From: an uncultured Bacilli bacterium
GTDB taxonomy: Bacteria > Bacillota_I > Bacilli_A > RF39 > UBA660
Length of the DNA stretch: 21,692 bases
Direction of reading: 5' to 3'
Assembly: GCA_947587565.1 (NCBI GenBank)
Contig: CANPYA010000006.1
Location: 1 to 21,692 of the forward strand
Shown here: one piece after another, positions 15,186 through 21,692 of the stretch
Layout of the letters: the number at the start of each line of letters is the position of its first letter
Position numbering within the stretch: position 1 is the first letter of the stretch
Notes under the pieces: generated by a model
Databases searched by the model: none
The model's input: only the letters and a program-made list of their open reading frames with translations
What the model was told of the DNA's origin: nothing
Translations under genes and position numbers: made by a program

Positions 15186-15872
15186 ATGATAGAAATATAT
15201 AATGAAGATTATAAGAAAACAGTTCGTAGAATGAAGAAAAATAAAATTAAAGTAGATGCAATTATTACCGATCCTCCCTATGGAGTAAGTAGAAAATATC
15301 AACTTGGATATTCTAATATGGGTAGAAGTGGTATGAATTATGGAGAGTGGGATTACAATTTTGACCAAAAAAAATGGATTCGTGAAGTTGCTGATTTAGT
15401 TAAAATTGGTGGAACAGTTATTATTTTTAATGATTGGAAAAATCTTGGAATGATTGCTGAACAATTAGAAGAATGCGGATTTATTATCAAAGATATAATT
15501 AGATGGGTAAAGAAAAATCCTATGCCTAGAAATGTAGATAGAAGATATGTTAATGATTGTGAATTTGCAATATGGGCTGTTAAGAAAGGAAAACCATGGA
15601 CATTTAATAAGCCCAAAAATGCTAGTTATTTAAAGCCTGAATTTACTACTGGAGTTGTTTCTGGAGGAAAAAAAAGACTTCATCCAACCCAAAAGCATTT
15701 AGAGGTAATGGAAAAATTAATTGAAATACATACAAACGAAAATGATTTAGTTTTTGATCCGTTCCTCGGATCTGGTACAACAGCCTTAGCTTGTAAAAAT
15801 TTAAGTCGAAATGTAATAGGTTCTGAAATAGATGAGAAATATTATAAAATTTCTATGGAGAGAATTAAATGA
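15186..15872 (+). CDS. DNA adenine-N6 methyltransferase, beta class (DpnA-like)
   Basis: This 228-aa SAM-dependent methyltransferase has the catalytic motif IV first, TDPPYG with Asp29-Pro-Pro-Tyr32. The SAM-binding motif I, DPFLGSGTT (Asp191 to Gly197), comes near the C-terminus. This order defines the beta group of amino-methyltransferases (PF01555). HPTQKHLEVMEKLI is motif X. The middle (about 40-150) holds the small target-recognition part. It starts with a near-ideal SD (GAGGAGG) and overlaps the next methyltransferase by 4 bp (ATGA). It is first in the operon, so protection can precede nuclease synthesis. It probably modifies one strand of an asymmetric site. Confidence 0.93.
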   Translation: MIEIYNEDYKKTVRRMKKNKIKVDAIITDPPYGVSRKYQLGYSNMGRSGMNYGEWDYNFDQKKWIREVADLVKIGGTVIIFNDWKNLGMIAEQLEECGFIIKDIIRWVKKNPMPRNVDRRYVNDCEFAIWAVKKGKPWTFNKPKNASYLKPEFTTGVVSGGKKRLHPTQKHLEVMEKLIEIHTNENDLVFDPFLGSGTTALACKNLSRNVIGSEIDEKYYKISMERIK

Positions 15873-16741
15873 TAGGTTCGCCATTAAATTATACAGGAAA
15901 TAAATTTAAATTATTAAATCAATTAATTCCATATTTAAACAATCAATCTGATACTTTTATTGATATTTTTGCGGGTAGTGGATTAGTTGCTTTGAATACT
16001 AATGCAAATGAATTGATTCTTAATGATAATAATAAAATAACAATTCAATTATTAAATTATTTTAGAGATAATGATTCTAAAACAATTAATGATAATATGG
16101 ATAGAATAATAAAAAAATATGGCTTTACTGATTCATATAGAAATGGATTAAAATCATATAAAGAAGAAAAACATGAAGGATTATCAAAATATAATAAAGA
16201 GCCTTTTAATAAACTTAAATTTGATTATAATGAAAAACCAACTGTTGATAAATTATTTGCTTTAATAGTTTTTGGATTTAATCATTATATTAGATTTAAT
16301 TCAAAAGGGTTATATAATGTACCAGTTGGAAAAGTTGATTATACAGCATCTTTGAGAAAAAAAACAGAACAATACGAAATAGCTTTAAGTAATAGAAAAA
16401 TAACGATTAGTATGAAGGATTTTAGGGATAAATCTTTATATAAAAACCCAAAAGCTTTATATTATTTTGACCCGCCATATTTAATAACATTAGCTCCATA
16501 TAATGCACTGTGGAATGAGAAAGATGAAAAAGATTTATTAAATTTGTTAGATAATTTAGATAAAAAAGGAATTAAATTTGCTTTATCTAATGTAATTGAA
16601 TCAAACGGAAAAACAAATTACATATTAAAAGAATGGTCAAAGAAATATAATATAATTTATTTGAATAGAAAATATTTAAATTCTAACTATCGTAAAAAGA
16701 ATATCACGATAGCACAAGAAGTTTTAATAATTAATTACTAG
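15869..16741 (+). CDS. DNA adenine-N6 methyltransferase, D12/alpha class (Dam-like)
   Basis: This 290-aa enzyme belongs to the D12 class (PF02086). The N-terminal GSPLNYTGNKFKLL is motif X. FIDIFAGSGLVALN (Asp32 to Gly38) is the SAM-binding motif I. FDPPYL with Asp201-Pro-Pro-Tyr204 is the catalytic motif IV, in the order typical of alpha-class enzymes such as Dam and DpnM. Being of a different class from its coupled neighbour, it is not a duplicate. The pair fits separate methylation of the two strands of an asymmetric recognition site. Its stop lies 16 bp before the nuclease start. The recognition sequence cannot be read from the protein here. Confidence 0.92.
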   Translation: MIGSPLNYTGNKFKLLNQLIPYLNNQSDTFIDIFAGSGLVALNTNANELILNDNNKITIQLLNYFRDNDSKTINDNMDRIIKKYGFTDSYRNGLKSYKEEKHEGLSKYNKEPFNKLKFDYNEKPTVDKLFALIVFGFNHYIRFNSKGLYNVPVGKVDYTASLRKKTEQYEIALSNRKITISMKDFRDKSLYKNPKALYYFDPPYLITLAPYNALWNEKDEKDLLNLLDNLDKKGIKFALSNVIESNGKTNYILKEWSKKYNIIYLNRKYLNSNYRKKNITIAQEVLIINY

Positions 16742-16757
16742 AAGTAGGAGGTAATGT

Positions 16758-18473
16758 ATGGACAAGAAGCAAGCAGTTAAATCTGGAGTAGCAGGTAATA
16801 GAAGGGGAAATAAATTATATAGTTTTAATACAAGCATTAGAATACCTGATAAAAATATTGAATTCTTAAGAATTTTCAAAAAGTATGAAGGAAAATTATT
16901 TACTGATGAAGTTAAAATTCAAGTTTATAAAGATGCTATTCAAACTGGAACTTTAACGCCTGTAAGATTAGATTCTATAATGAGAAATAAAATAAAACAA
17001 GGTGAAATACTAGATGATGATGAATTAATACAAATAATGAATGAAAATGAACCAACAAATGGTTTTACAGGGCGTGTTGGCGATTATATAATGGCATTAG
17101 AAAATCAAGCTCTAATTCAAAGATTAGGAAGTAACAGAAAATATAGAATTAGAGTTACTGAACTAGGAAATAAATTACTTGAAGATTCTTCGTATGAACA
17201 AGATATTTATACTAAAGCAATGATTGGACTTGAATACGGAAGTCCAGTTCGAAATACTGCACATAATAAATCAAATCCATTTTTAAATACATTATATGTA
17301 ATAAATGAATTAAATAATTATTATAAGGATGATATTGACTATAAAGGATTAACACTATATGAATTTGGTGTATTTGTTTTAACTATGAAGGATTGTGGCT
17401 ATAAAAAAGTTGTTAATAAAATTATTGAATATAGAAATGTTTATGATACAAAAGAAAATGATTTATTTGCCCAAAAATATCTAGAAAACAATGATATTCA
17501 AGCATATAGTAAAGGAACTTTATATGGTTCCGCAAGTTATGCAGATGAAGTATTAAGAAAATTTAAGAAAACGGGTTTGATTGTTGAAAAACGGGGCTTT
17601 AGAACAAGATATATAAACTTTAATAAATATGAATTAGTAAAAATCGAATTATTGATTGATAAATATAAAAATTATAAATGGAAAAATTTTCATGATGTGG
17701 ATGAATATTTTGAATATATAGAAAATATTGTCTTGCCTTGGGAAGAATCAAATTCAAGCTTTTTTAAAGTAGTTGAAGATAAAGCTAAAGCTATTGACTA
17801 TAAAATTAATAAAGAAAGCATTTCTCAAAGAGAATATCAGGAAATCAATAAATTATATTATCAATATATATTTGAAAATAATGATTATGATGAATTTCCG
17901 TATGAAAATATTCAAATGGAATTAAAATTGATTGATAGATCTATTGATGGAACTACCGCATTAGGCGATATTGAAGAATATGTTCGCTTTGAATGGTTTA
18001 CTGCTTTATTATTTGCATCTAAATTTGGTAAGGAAAATGTTAAGGGAAATTTAATATTGGATGATAATGGATATCCATTGTCACAAGCTCCAGGTGGAAA
18101 TGCAGATGTTGAAGTATTTAACGATAAGGTTCATTATAATATAGAAGTAACTACTATTAGAAATAGAAGTCAACAATTAAATGCAGAAACAACTACAGTC
18201 GCAAGACATCTTGCTTCAACATTGAGTGAGAATGTTATAGATAAAGCACTTTTAGTAGCACCATTTATACATGAAGATACTATTAGATATTATCGTTTTG
18301 AAGCAACAGATGAAGGTGTAACTTTAGTTCCAATAACAATAGATATGTTAATAAAAATTGTAGATAAAGCAAAGTCATTAAAAGAATTTGACTTATTTAT
18401 AGAAGAAATTGCCAAAAAATTAAAAGAAGGATCTGTTGAAGATTATAAATTATTTATATCTGAATATGAATAG
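16758..18473 (+). CDS. AlwI / Nt.BspD6I-family type IIS restriction endonuclease
   Basis: The 571-aa product matches the AlwI family (PF09491). It opens with an SFNTSIRIPDKNIEFLRIF block, which resembles the family's F-x-T-T-x-R-x-P. Helical/winged DNA-recognition segments follow (about 60-330). The C-terminal PD-(D/E)XK nuclease has PGGNADVEV and IEVTT. Glu412, Asp450 and Glu463 have the same spacing (38 and 13) that I recall for catalytic Glu418, Asp456 and Glu469 of Nt.BspD6I; Glu477 may be the fourth acidic residue. Family members recognise asymmetric GGATC or GAGTC and cut (or nick) a few bases away. SD AGGAGG is 6 bp before the ATG. No small subunit gene is seen. Confidence 0.85.
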   Translation: MDKKQAVKSGVAGNRRGNKLYSFNTSIRIPDKNIEFLRIFKKYEGKLFTDEVKIQVYKDAIQTGTLTPVRLDSIMRNKIKQGEILDDDELIQIMNENEPTNGFTGRVGDYIMALENQALIQRLGSNRKYRIRVTELGNKLLEDSSYEQDIYTKAMIGLEYGSPVRNTAHNKSNPFLNTLYVINELNNYYKDDIDYKGLTLYEFGVFVLTMKDCGYKKVVNKIIEYRNVYDTKENDLFAQKYLENNDIQAYSKGTLYGSASYADEVLRKFKKTGLIVEKRGFRTRYINFNKYELVKIELLIDKYKNYKWKNFHDVDEYFEYIENIVLPWEESNSSFFKVVEDKAKAIDYKINKESISQREYQEINKLYYQYIFENNDYDEFPYENIQMELKLIDRSIDGTTALGDIEEYVRFEWFTALLFASKFGKENVKGNLILDDNGYPLSQAPGGNADVEVFNDKVHYNIEVTTIRNRSQQLNAETTTVARHLASTLSENVIDKALLVAPFIHEDTIRYYRFEATDEGVTLVPITIDMLIKIVDKAKSLKEFDLFIEEIAKKLKEGSVEDYKLFISEYE

Positions 18474-18490
18474 GAAAGAAGGAGAGAATT

Positions 18491-20335
18491 ATGATAGAAG
18501 GATTTAATCAACCAACAATAGAAAATTTAAGTTTATTATTTAAAAATTGTTTTTCAATTCCAGTGTTTCAAAGACCATATAGTTGGGGAAATGAAGAAAT
18601 AAGTGAATTATTCGCAGATATTGATGAGTATTTTAAAAATAATAGTGCCGATGATTTGTTTATGGGAACTATTTATATGTCAGTAGATAGTCAAGTGAAA
18701 AGTAGCATATTTAAATATGCGATTATAGATGGCCAACAAAGGGTTACTACGCTTGCTTTAATGAGTTTAATATTATATCATTATGCAATTAAATATGGAT
18801 TAGATGCTGATGATACTGTAGTTAATTTAAAGAGTTATTTATGGAAAAAAACTGATGGGAGACAAAACAATAAGAAAGAACCATTATTAAATTCTAGTTC
18901 CATTGAACAAAAAGCTATGAAACATATTTTTGATACTGTTTTTGATCACGCTGGTGAAGAAGATTTGCTTGATAAAATATATGATTATAAATGTGAAAAT
19001 AAACAGGAAGAGAAAATAATTAATAATATTAAAATAATTAATAATAAAATTAATAGTTTGGTAATTAGTTTAATTTCGAATAATAGTGAAATTTTGCTAG
19101 ATTATATTGATTATATTATTAACAATTTAAAATTTATTACAATTACTGTTGGTAGAGGTAATGAAAAGAAATTGTTTGAAATATTTGAATCAATTAATAG
19201 TAAAGGAAAACAATTAGATCAAATAGACTTAATTAAGAGTTATATATTCCAAAATATAGATGGTAATGATTATGATACTTATTTAAATACATGGGGAGAA
19301 TTAATAAAAGAAACCAATGATAATCTTGAAGATTATATGTATATTTTTATTAAATCTTTCATTAAATTTTATAAAGTTGGTTTAAGTGCAAAATATTTTA
19401 AATCATCAAATAATGATTTAATGAAGTATTACAAAAAGAATAACTTAAGTGATACTTTTAAAGCTTTGTTGGACGATATGAATGATAAAGTTAAATATTA
19501 TAAAATTATGTTTAGTAAAGATAATTATTTAATAAATAATAATAAATTTAAATTTTATACTTCTTGTTTAAGATTGCTTGAATATGAACATCCAAGTCCA
19601 ATAATTTTTAGATCATATTGTGAATTTGGTTCGAATGATCTTGATAAAAAAGAATTAGTGGAAGTAATTAAGTCATGTTTTGTTTATATGTTTTCTTTTC
19701 AAACTATTTCCAATAGGGATAGTAAAGATGCAATAAAAACATTTGAAAAAATAATGACAACAATTATCGAGATTGGATATAATTATAAAGATATAATTTC
19801 TACATTTAGAGAAAATTTGATTCTAGATGGAATAGATAATAAGTATATTGAAAATAATGTTCTTAACTTCATAGGATACACAGAAAAGAAAGAAAAAGTT
19901 GCTTCGAGAGTTTTACTGGCTGCTTATGAATTCACTGATAATGGTAAATTGGATTACGATAAAGCACTTTATATTATGAATAATAGAGATGCTATACAAA
20001 TAGATCATATATTACCACAAACTCCTGATAAAAATGATGAAAAATGTTCTTACTATGCAGAAGGACCTAAAGGTAATACTATTTTAAAATTAAAGAAGGA
20101 TCATGATTTTAATATTCCTGGTGTTGTTGAAAATATGAATTATGTAATTTTTCAAACTCAAGTATTAGATAAAATTGGTAATTTAAGATTGATGTGGCGA
20201 TACGATAATGGTGATAAAAGTAATTCAATTGTTAAATTAAATAGTTATTCAACTTTTAATACTTATGGACAAATTGCAGATAGAGCAGCAAAGTTATCTA
20301 ATAAATTATCAAAAAATGAAATATTTACAATTTAG
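18491..20335 (+). CDS. DUF262-DUF1524 protein, GmrSD-like restriction enzyme
   Basis: The product (614 aa) joins an N-terminal DUF262 domain and a C-terminal DUF1524 HNH domain. DUF262 shows IPVFQRPYSW (23-32) and the nucleotide-binding IIDGQQRVTTL (Asp80 to Arg84). The HNH part shows IDHILPQ (His506), then GNLRL toward the C-terminus. This architecture is that of GmrSD type IV enzymes, which cut modified DNA, and of SspE in phosphorothioate defence. It is 17 bp after the endonuclease gene with its own AAGGAG, and so appears to be the fourth operon gene. It may restrict phage DNA whose modification blocks the AlwI-type enzyme. No ssp/dnd modification genes are visible. Confidence 0.85.
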   Translation: MIEGFNQPTIENLSLLFKNCFSIPVFQRPYSWGNEEISELFADIDEYFKNNSADDLFMGTIYMSVDSQVKSSIFKYAIIDGQQRVTTLALMSLILYHYAIKYGLDADDTVVNLKSYLWKKTDGRQNNKKEPLLNSSSIEQKAMKHIFDTVFDHAGEEDLLDKIYDYKCENKQEEKIINNIKIINNKINSLVISLISNNSEILLDYIDYIINNLKFITITVGRGNEKKLFEIFESINSKGKQLDQIDLIKSYIFQNIDGNDYDTYLNTWGELIKETNDNLEDYMYIFIKSFIKFYKVGLSAKYFKSSNNDLMKYYKKNNLSDTFKALLDDMNDKVKYYKIMFSKDNYLINNNKFKFYTSCLRLLEYEHPSPIIFRSYCEFGSNDLDKKELVEVIKSCFVYMFSFQTISNRDSKDAIKTFEKIMTTIIEIGYNYKDIISTFRENLILDGIDNKYIENNVLNFIGYTEKKEKVASRVLLAAYEFTDNGKLDYDKALYIMNNRDAIQIDHILPQTPDKNDEKCSYYAEGPKGNTILKLKKDHDFNIPGVVENMNYVIFQTQVLDKIGNLRLMWRYDNGDKSNSIVKLNSYSTFNTYGQIADRAAKLSNKLSKNEIFTI

Positions 20336-20364
20336 TATTGTGCTAAAAAAATGCTATTTTTAAA

Positions 20365-20404
20365 ATGATTAAATAAGATGGTTTAGCCATTATTGTTTAA
20401 TCAT
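20365..20404. repeat. Imperfect inverted repeat after the DUF262 gene
   Basis: ATGATTAAATAAGATGG pairs, with small mismatches, with CCATTATTGTTTAATCAT around a TTTAG loop. It is not followed by a T-run, so it is at best a poor terminator; it could be an mRNA 3'-end stabiliser. Confidence 0.45.
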
Positions 20405-20435
20405 GTGAATAAAGCAAAAATTATAAAATAGTTAT

Positions 20436-20468
20436 AAAACATACCTTTAAATAGGAGGTATGTTTTTT
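20436..20468 (+). terminator. Rho-independent terminator before the IS element
   Basis: AAAACATACCT (20436-20446) pairs perfectly with AGGTATGTTTT (20456-20466), followed by further T. It would end the restriction operon transcript and shield the IS from read-through. Confidence 0.65.
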
Positions 20469-20534
20469 GTGTAAGAAAACCCCTAGCTAGGCTAGGGGTT
20501 CAGTGTAGCTTAAGCGATGAGTTGAAAATAAAAA

Positions 20535-20593
20535 CTCCTTCTAATATAATATTGGTTGCGACCGCCAGGAAGCAACAATAATATTAGAAGGAG
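20535..20593 (+). promoter_or_regulatory. 5' UTR hairpin masking the tnpA ribosome binding site
   Basis: The arm from 20535 (CTCCTTCTAATAT) pairs with the arm ending at 20593 (AATATTAGAAGGAG), closing on GTTGC/GCAAC around a 12-nt loop. The SD GGAGG (20590-20594) is inside the 3' arm, so translation would be blocked. Such SD sequestration is known for IS200 of Salmonella. Confidence 0.75.
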
Positions 20594-20600
20594 GACGTTT

Positions 20601-21065
20601 ATGAAAAATATTCAAATAAACGATATAAAAAGTTTAGCACATACACAATGGAATTGCAAATACCACATAGTATTTGCGCCAAAGTATAGAAGAAAAGTCT
20701 TTTACGAAAGTAAAAGACTAGAAATAGGTCAAATATTGAGACAACTATGTGAATGGAAAGGAATAACAATAATAGAAGCAGAAGTATGTCCAGACCATAT
20801 ACATATGTTAGTAGAGATACCACCAAAATATAGTGTATCAAGTGTAATGGGCTTTTTGAAAGGAAAAAGCAGTTTGATGATATACCAAAAGTGGGCGAAT
20901 ATGCGGTATCAATATAGGAACCGAGAATTTTGGTGTAGAGGATACTATGTAGATACAGTAGGAAAAAACACAAAGAAAATAAAAGAGTATATACAAAATC
21001 AATTAAAAGAAGACCAATTAAGTCATCAAATGACATTTGAAGATTTTGACCCTTTTAAAGGGTAG
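20601..21065 (+). CDS. tnpA: IS200-type Y1 transposase TnpA
   Basis: This 154-aa protein is a single-domain Y1 HUH transposase. It opens with a segment like HTQWNCKYHIVFAPKYRRKV, typical of the family. The HUH motif is CPDHIHML (His66, His68). The catalytic tyrosine is Tyr130 in KEYIQNQ, at the place of Tyr127 of IS608 TnpA. It cuts and rejoins single-stranded ends at the subterminal hairpins as a dimer. The start at 20601 is chosen because it follows GGAGG by 6 bp; an in-frame upstream extension to 20556 runs through the regulatory hairpin and adds residues foreign to the family. All residues needed for activity are present. Confidence 0.95.
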   Translation: MKNIQINDIKSLAHTQWNCKYHIVFAPKYRRKVFYESKRLEIGQILRQLCEWKGITIIEAEVCPDHIHMLVEIPPKYSVSSVMGFLKGKSSLMIYQKWANMRYQYRNREFWCRGYYVDTVGKNTKKIKEYIQNQLKEDQLSHQMTFEDFDPFKG

Positions 21066-21166
21066 CAAGTAAAAGATGCGACTGGCGGTCGAAAAAGGTC
21101 ACTTTAGTGGAGGCCAATAGTAAAGCCTTTTAGGCGAAAATGAAAAACCACCAGCTATGCTGGTGG

Positions 21167-21463
21167 ATATTTATTTAAACAAATAAAAATTAAAAACAAA
21201 TTTTTGGGTGAAAATGATTTTCAAGAAATTATATATAATTATCTCATTAAACTGTTTAATATTATATAAACTAGATTCTGATAAAAAATATAAATCAGAT
21301 AGTGAGAGCGTTATTAATCAAAGAAAAATTAACATTTTATTTAAAAGTTAATAACTATAATTAAATAAAGAATGTATTAATAAAAATAGCAAATTATAAT
21401 TTAATGAGTATAAAACTTTCACCAAATAGGCAAATAAACATACCTTATAATAGGTGATAAACT
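21167..21463 (+). other. AT-rich stretch with no convincing gene
   Basis: The only open frame of note (21214-21351, 45 codons, opening MIFKKLYIIISLNCLILY) begins with a hydrophobic, signal-like segment but has a poor ribosome binding site and no recognisable family. I see no RNA gene here. Confidence 0.25.
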
Positions 21464-21573
21464 ATGGATGAAAGAGCAACTAAAAAGGTGGTAATTGATC
21501 CCGGACATCCGAGTTTTGGTAAACCCGATAAATTAAAACTTGGGTTGTAGCAAAAAGAATCTATGATTTATGA
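21464..21573 (+). pseudogene. N-acetylmuramoyl-L-alanine amidase (Amidase_3) remnant
   Basis: The frame opens MDERATKKVVIDPGHPSFGK behind an AGGTG site. VVIDPGH is the first zinc-binding motif of Amidase_3 cell-wall hydrolases (VxIDPGHGG). It stops after 28 codons, and the next frame continues VVAKRIYDL, which corresponds to the family's following helix (NLxVAKRIYDLL). The loop between is shortened and the rest is missing, so this is a small degraded piece. A terminator follows at once. Confidence 0.6.
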
Positions 21574-21598
21574 TAAGATACTTTAGAAAGTGTCTTTT
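21574..21598 (+). terminator. Rho-independent terminator
   Basis: AAGATACTTT pairs (one wobble) with AAGTGTCTTT around AGA, followed by TT. It follows the amidase remnant. Confidence 0.6.
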
Positions 21599-21602
21599 TA
21601 AA

Positions 21603-21611
21603 TGGTATAAT
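21603..21611 (+). promoter_or_regulatory. Extended -10 promoter
   Basis: TGGTATAAT matches TGnTATAAT exactly and lies 20 bp before the TTG start at 21631. Confidence 0.45.
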
Positions 21612-21630
21612 TAATTTGGTGGTGATTCTC

Positions 21631-21692
21631 TTGAAAAATAGTGATAAAGAAAATAAAAAAGAATTTGATTATTATATAAAATTAAATAATAA
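21631..21692 (+). CDS. Start of an unidentified gene (3' end outside window)
   Basis: A TTG start follows GGTGGTG and opens LKNSDKENKKEFDYYIKLNN up to the window end. A promoter directly upstream and an open, charged reading frame support a real gene. Twenty codons are too few to name it. Confidence 0.4.
   Translation, partial: MKNSDKENKKEFDYYIKLNN

Larger units (their letters stand above)
20470..21175 (+). mobile_element. IS200/IS605-superfamily element (IS200 type, tnpA only)
   Basis: The element has one transposase gene and no tnpB. Imperfect palindromes mark both ends as expected for this superfamily: AACCCCTAGC-TAG-GCTAGGGGTT (20478-20500) at the left and CCACCAGC-TAT-GCTGGTGG (21148-21166) at the right. 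There are no terminal inverted repeats or target duplication, which fits single-strand peel-and-paste transposition. The transposase is intact, so the copy may be active. Exact cleavage points are uncertain by some 10-15 bp on each side; the limits given are estimates. Confidence 0.82.

Noticed and set aside
15138..15616. Minus-strand open frames over the first methyltransferase
   Set aside because: Shadows of a gene with clear catalytic motifs on the + strand.
20556..20600. Upstream in-frame extension of tnpA
   Set aside because: It runs through the SD-masking hairpin; the ATG at 20601 has GGAGG at ideal spacing and gives the normal family length.
20599..21036. Minus-strand 145-aa hydrophobic frame opposite tnpA
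   Set aside because: It mirrors the transposase gene; Leu/Phe/Ile-rich translation is what AT-rich antisense gives.
20470..21175. TnpB/omega-RNA system within the IS element
   Set aside because: There is no tnpB and no room for one; the element is IS200 type with tnpA only.
20436..21455. The similar AAACATACCT stretches at about 20437 and 21436 as IS-flanking direct repeats
   Set aside because: The similarity is short, the first copy is explained as a terminator stem, and IS200 elements make no target duplications.
1..21692. Mycoplasma-type genetic code
   Set aside because: TGA ends several genes (357, 1860, 15872) and Trp is written TGG throughout.

Overview
The window is very AT-rich, densely coded bacterial DNA with strong Shine-Dalgarno sites. 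TGA acts as a normal stop at several gene ends and Trp is TGG, so the standard bacterial code applies and Mycoplasma/Spiroplasma is excluded. Short intergenic gaps, TGnTATAAT promoters, Gram-positive-type proteins (GT8 enzymes, an MMPL transporter with a long extracellular tail, small XRE and TetR regulators) and a small Cas9 suggest a low-GC Firmicute or an uncultured gut Bacilli lineage. I cannot name the species.

Region 1 (1-5812) looks like ordinary chromosome. A tightly coupled operon holds the C-terminus of an AMP-forming acyl ligase, an acyl carrier protein, a small Sfp-like phosphopantetheinyl transferase, two GT8 glycosyltransferases and a PlsC-type acyltransferase. It would activate an acyl group, load it on its own carrier and use it, with two sugar transfers, to build a glyco(phospho)lipid-like product. 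A second, convergent acyltransferase, a two-TM protein, an XRE regulator and a TetR regulator follow.

Region 2 (5813-9825): TetR is divergent from a 1265-aa MMPL/RND transporter fused to a large secreted-type domain. A 16-bp palindrome between them is a likely operator.

Region 3 (9826-15126) is an eroding type II CRISPR-Cas locus. Cas9 (1078 aa) is full length and has all catalytic residues. A tracrRNA follows, driven by an exact TTGACA-17-TATAAT promoter whose -35 lies in the last codons of cas9. Everything needed for spacer acquisition is broken: cas1 is reduced to its two ends, cas2 stops after 56 codons and a csn2-like gene carries a frameshift and a stop. The array has only four drifted repeats and three spacers. 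The tracrRNA anti-repeat still matches the repeat consensus exactly, so interference may have outlived adaptation.

Region 4 (15127-20335) is a restriction operon: two m6A methyltransferases of different classes, an AlwI/Nt.BspD6I-family endonuclease, and a DUF262-DUF1524 (GmrSD-like) protein. Two methyltransferases fit an asymmetric recognition site. A near-perfect palindrome sits just upstream of the first ribosome binding site.

Region 5 (20336-21692) holds an IS200-type element with terminal hairpins and a 5' hairpin masking the tnpA ribosome binding site. Next come remnants of an N-acetylmuramoyl-L-alanine amidase gene and the start of a gene running off the end. Regions 3-5 together look like a defence island with much decayed DNA.
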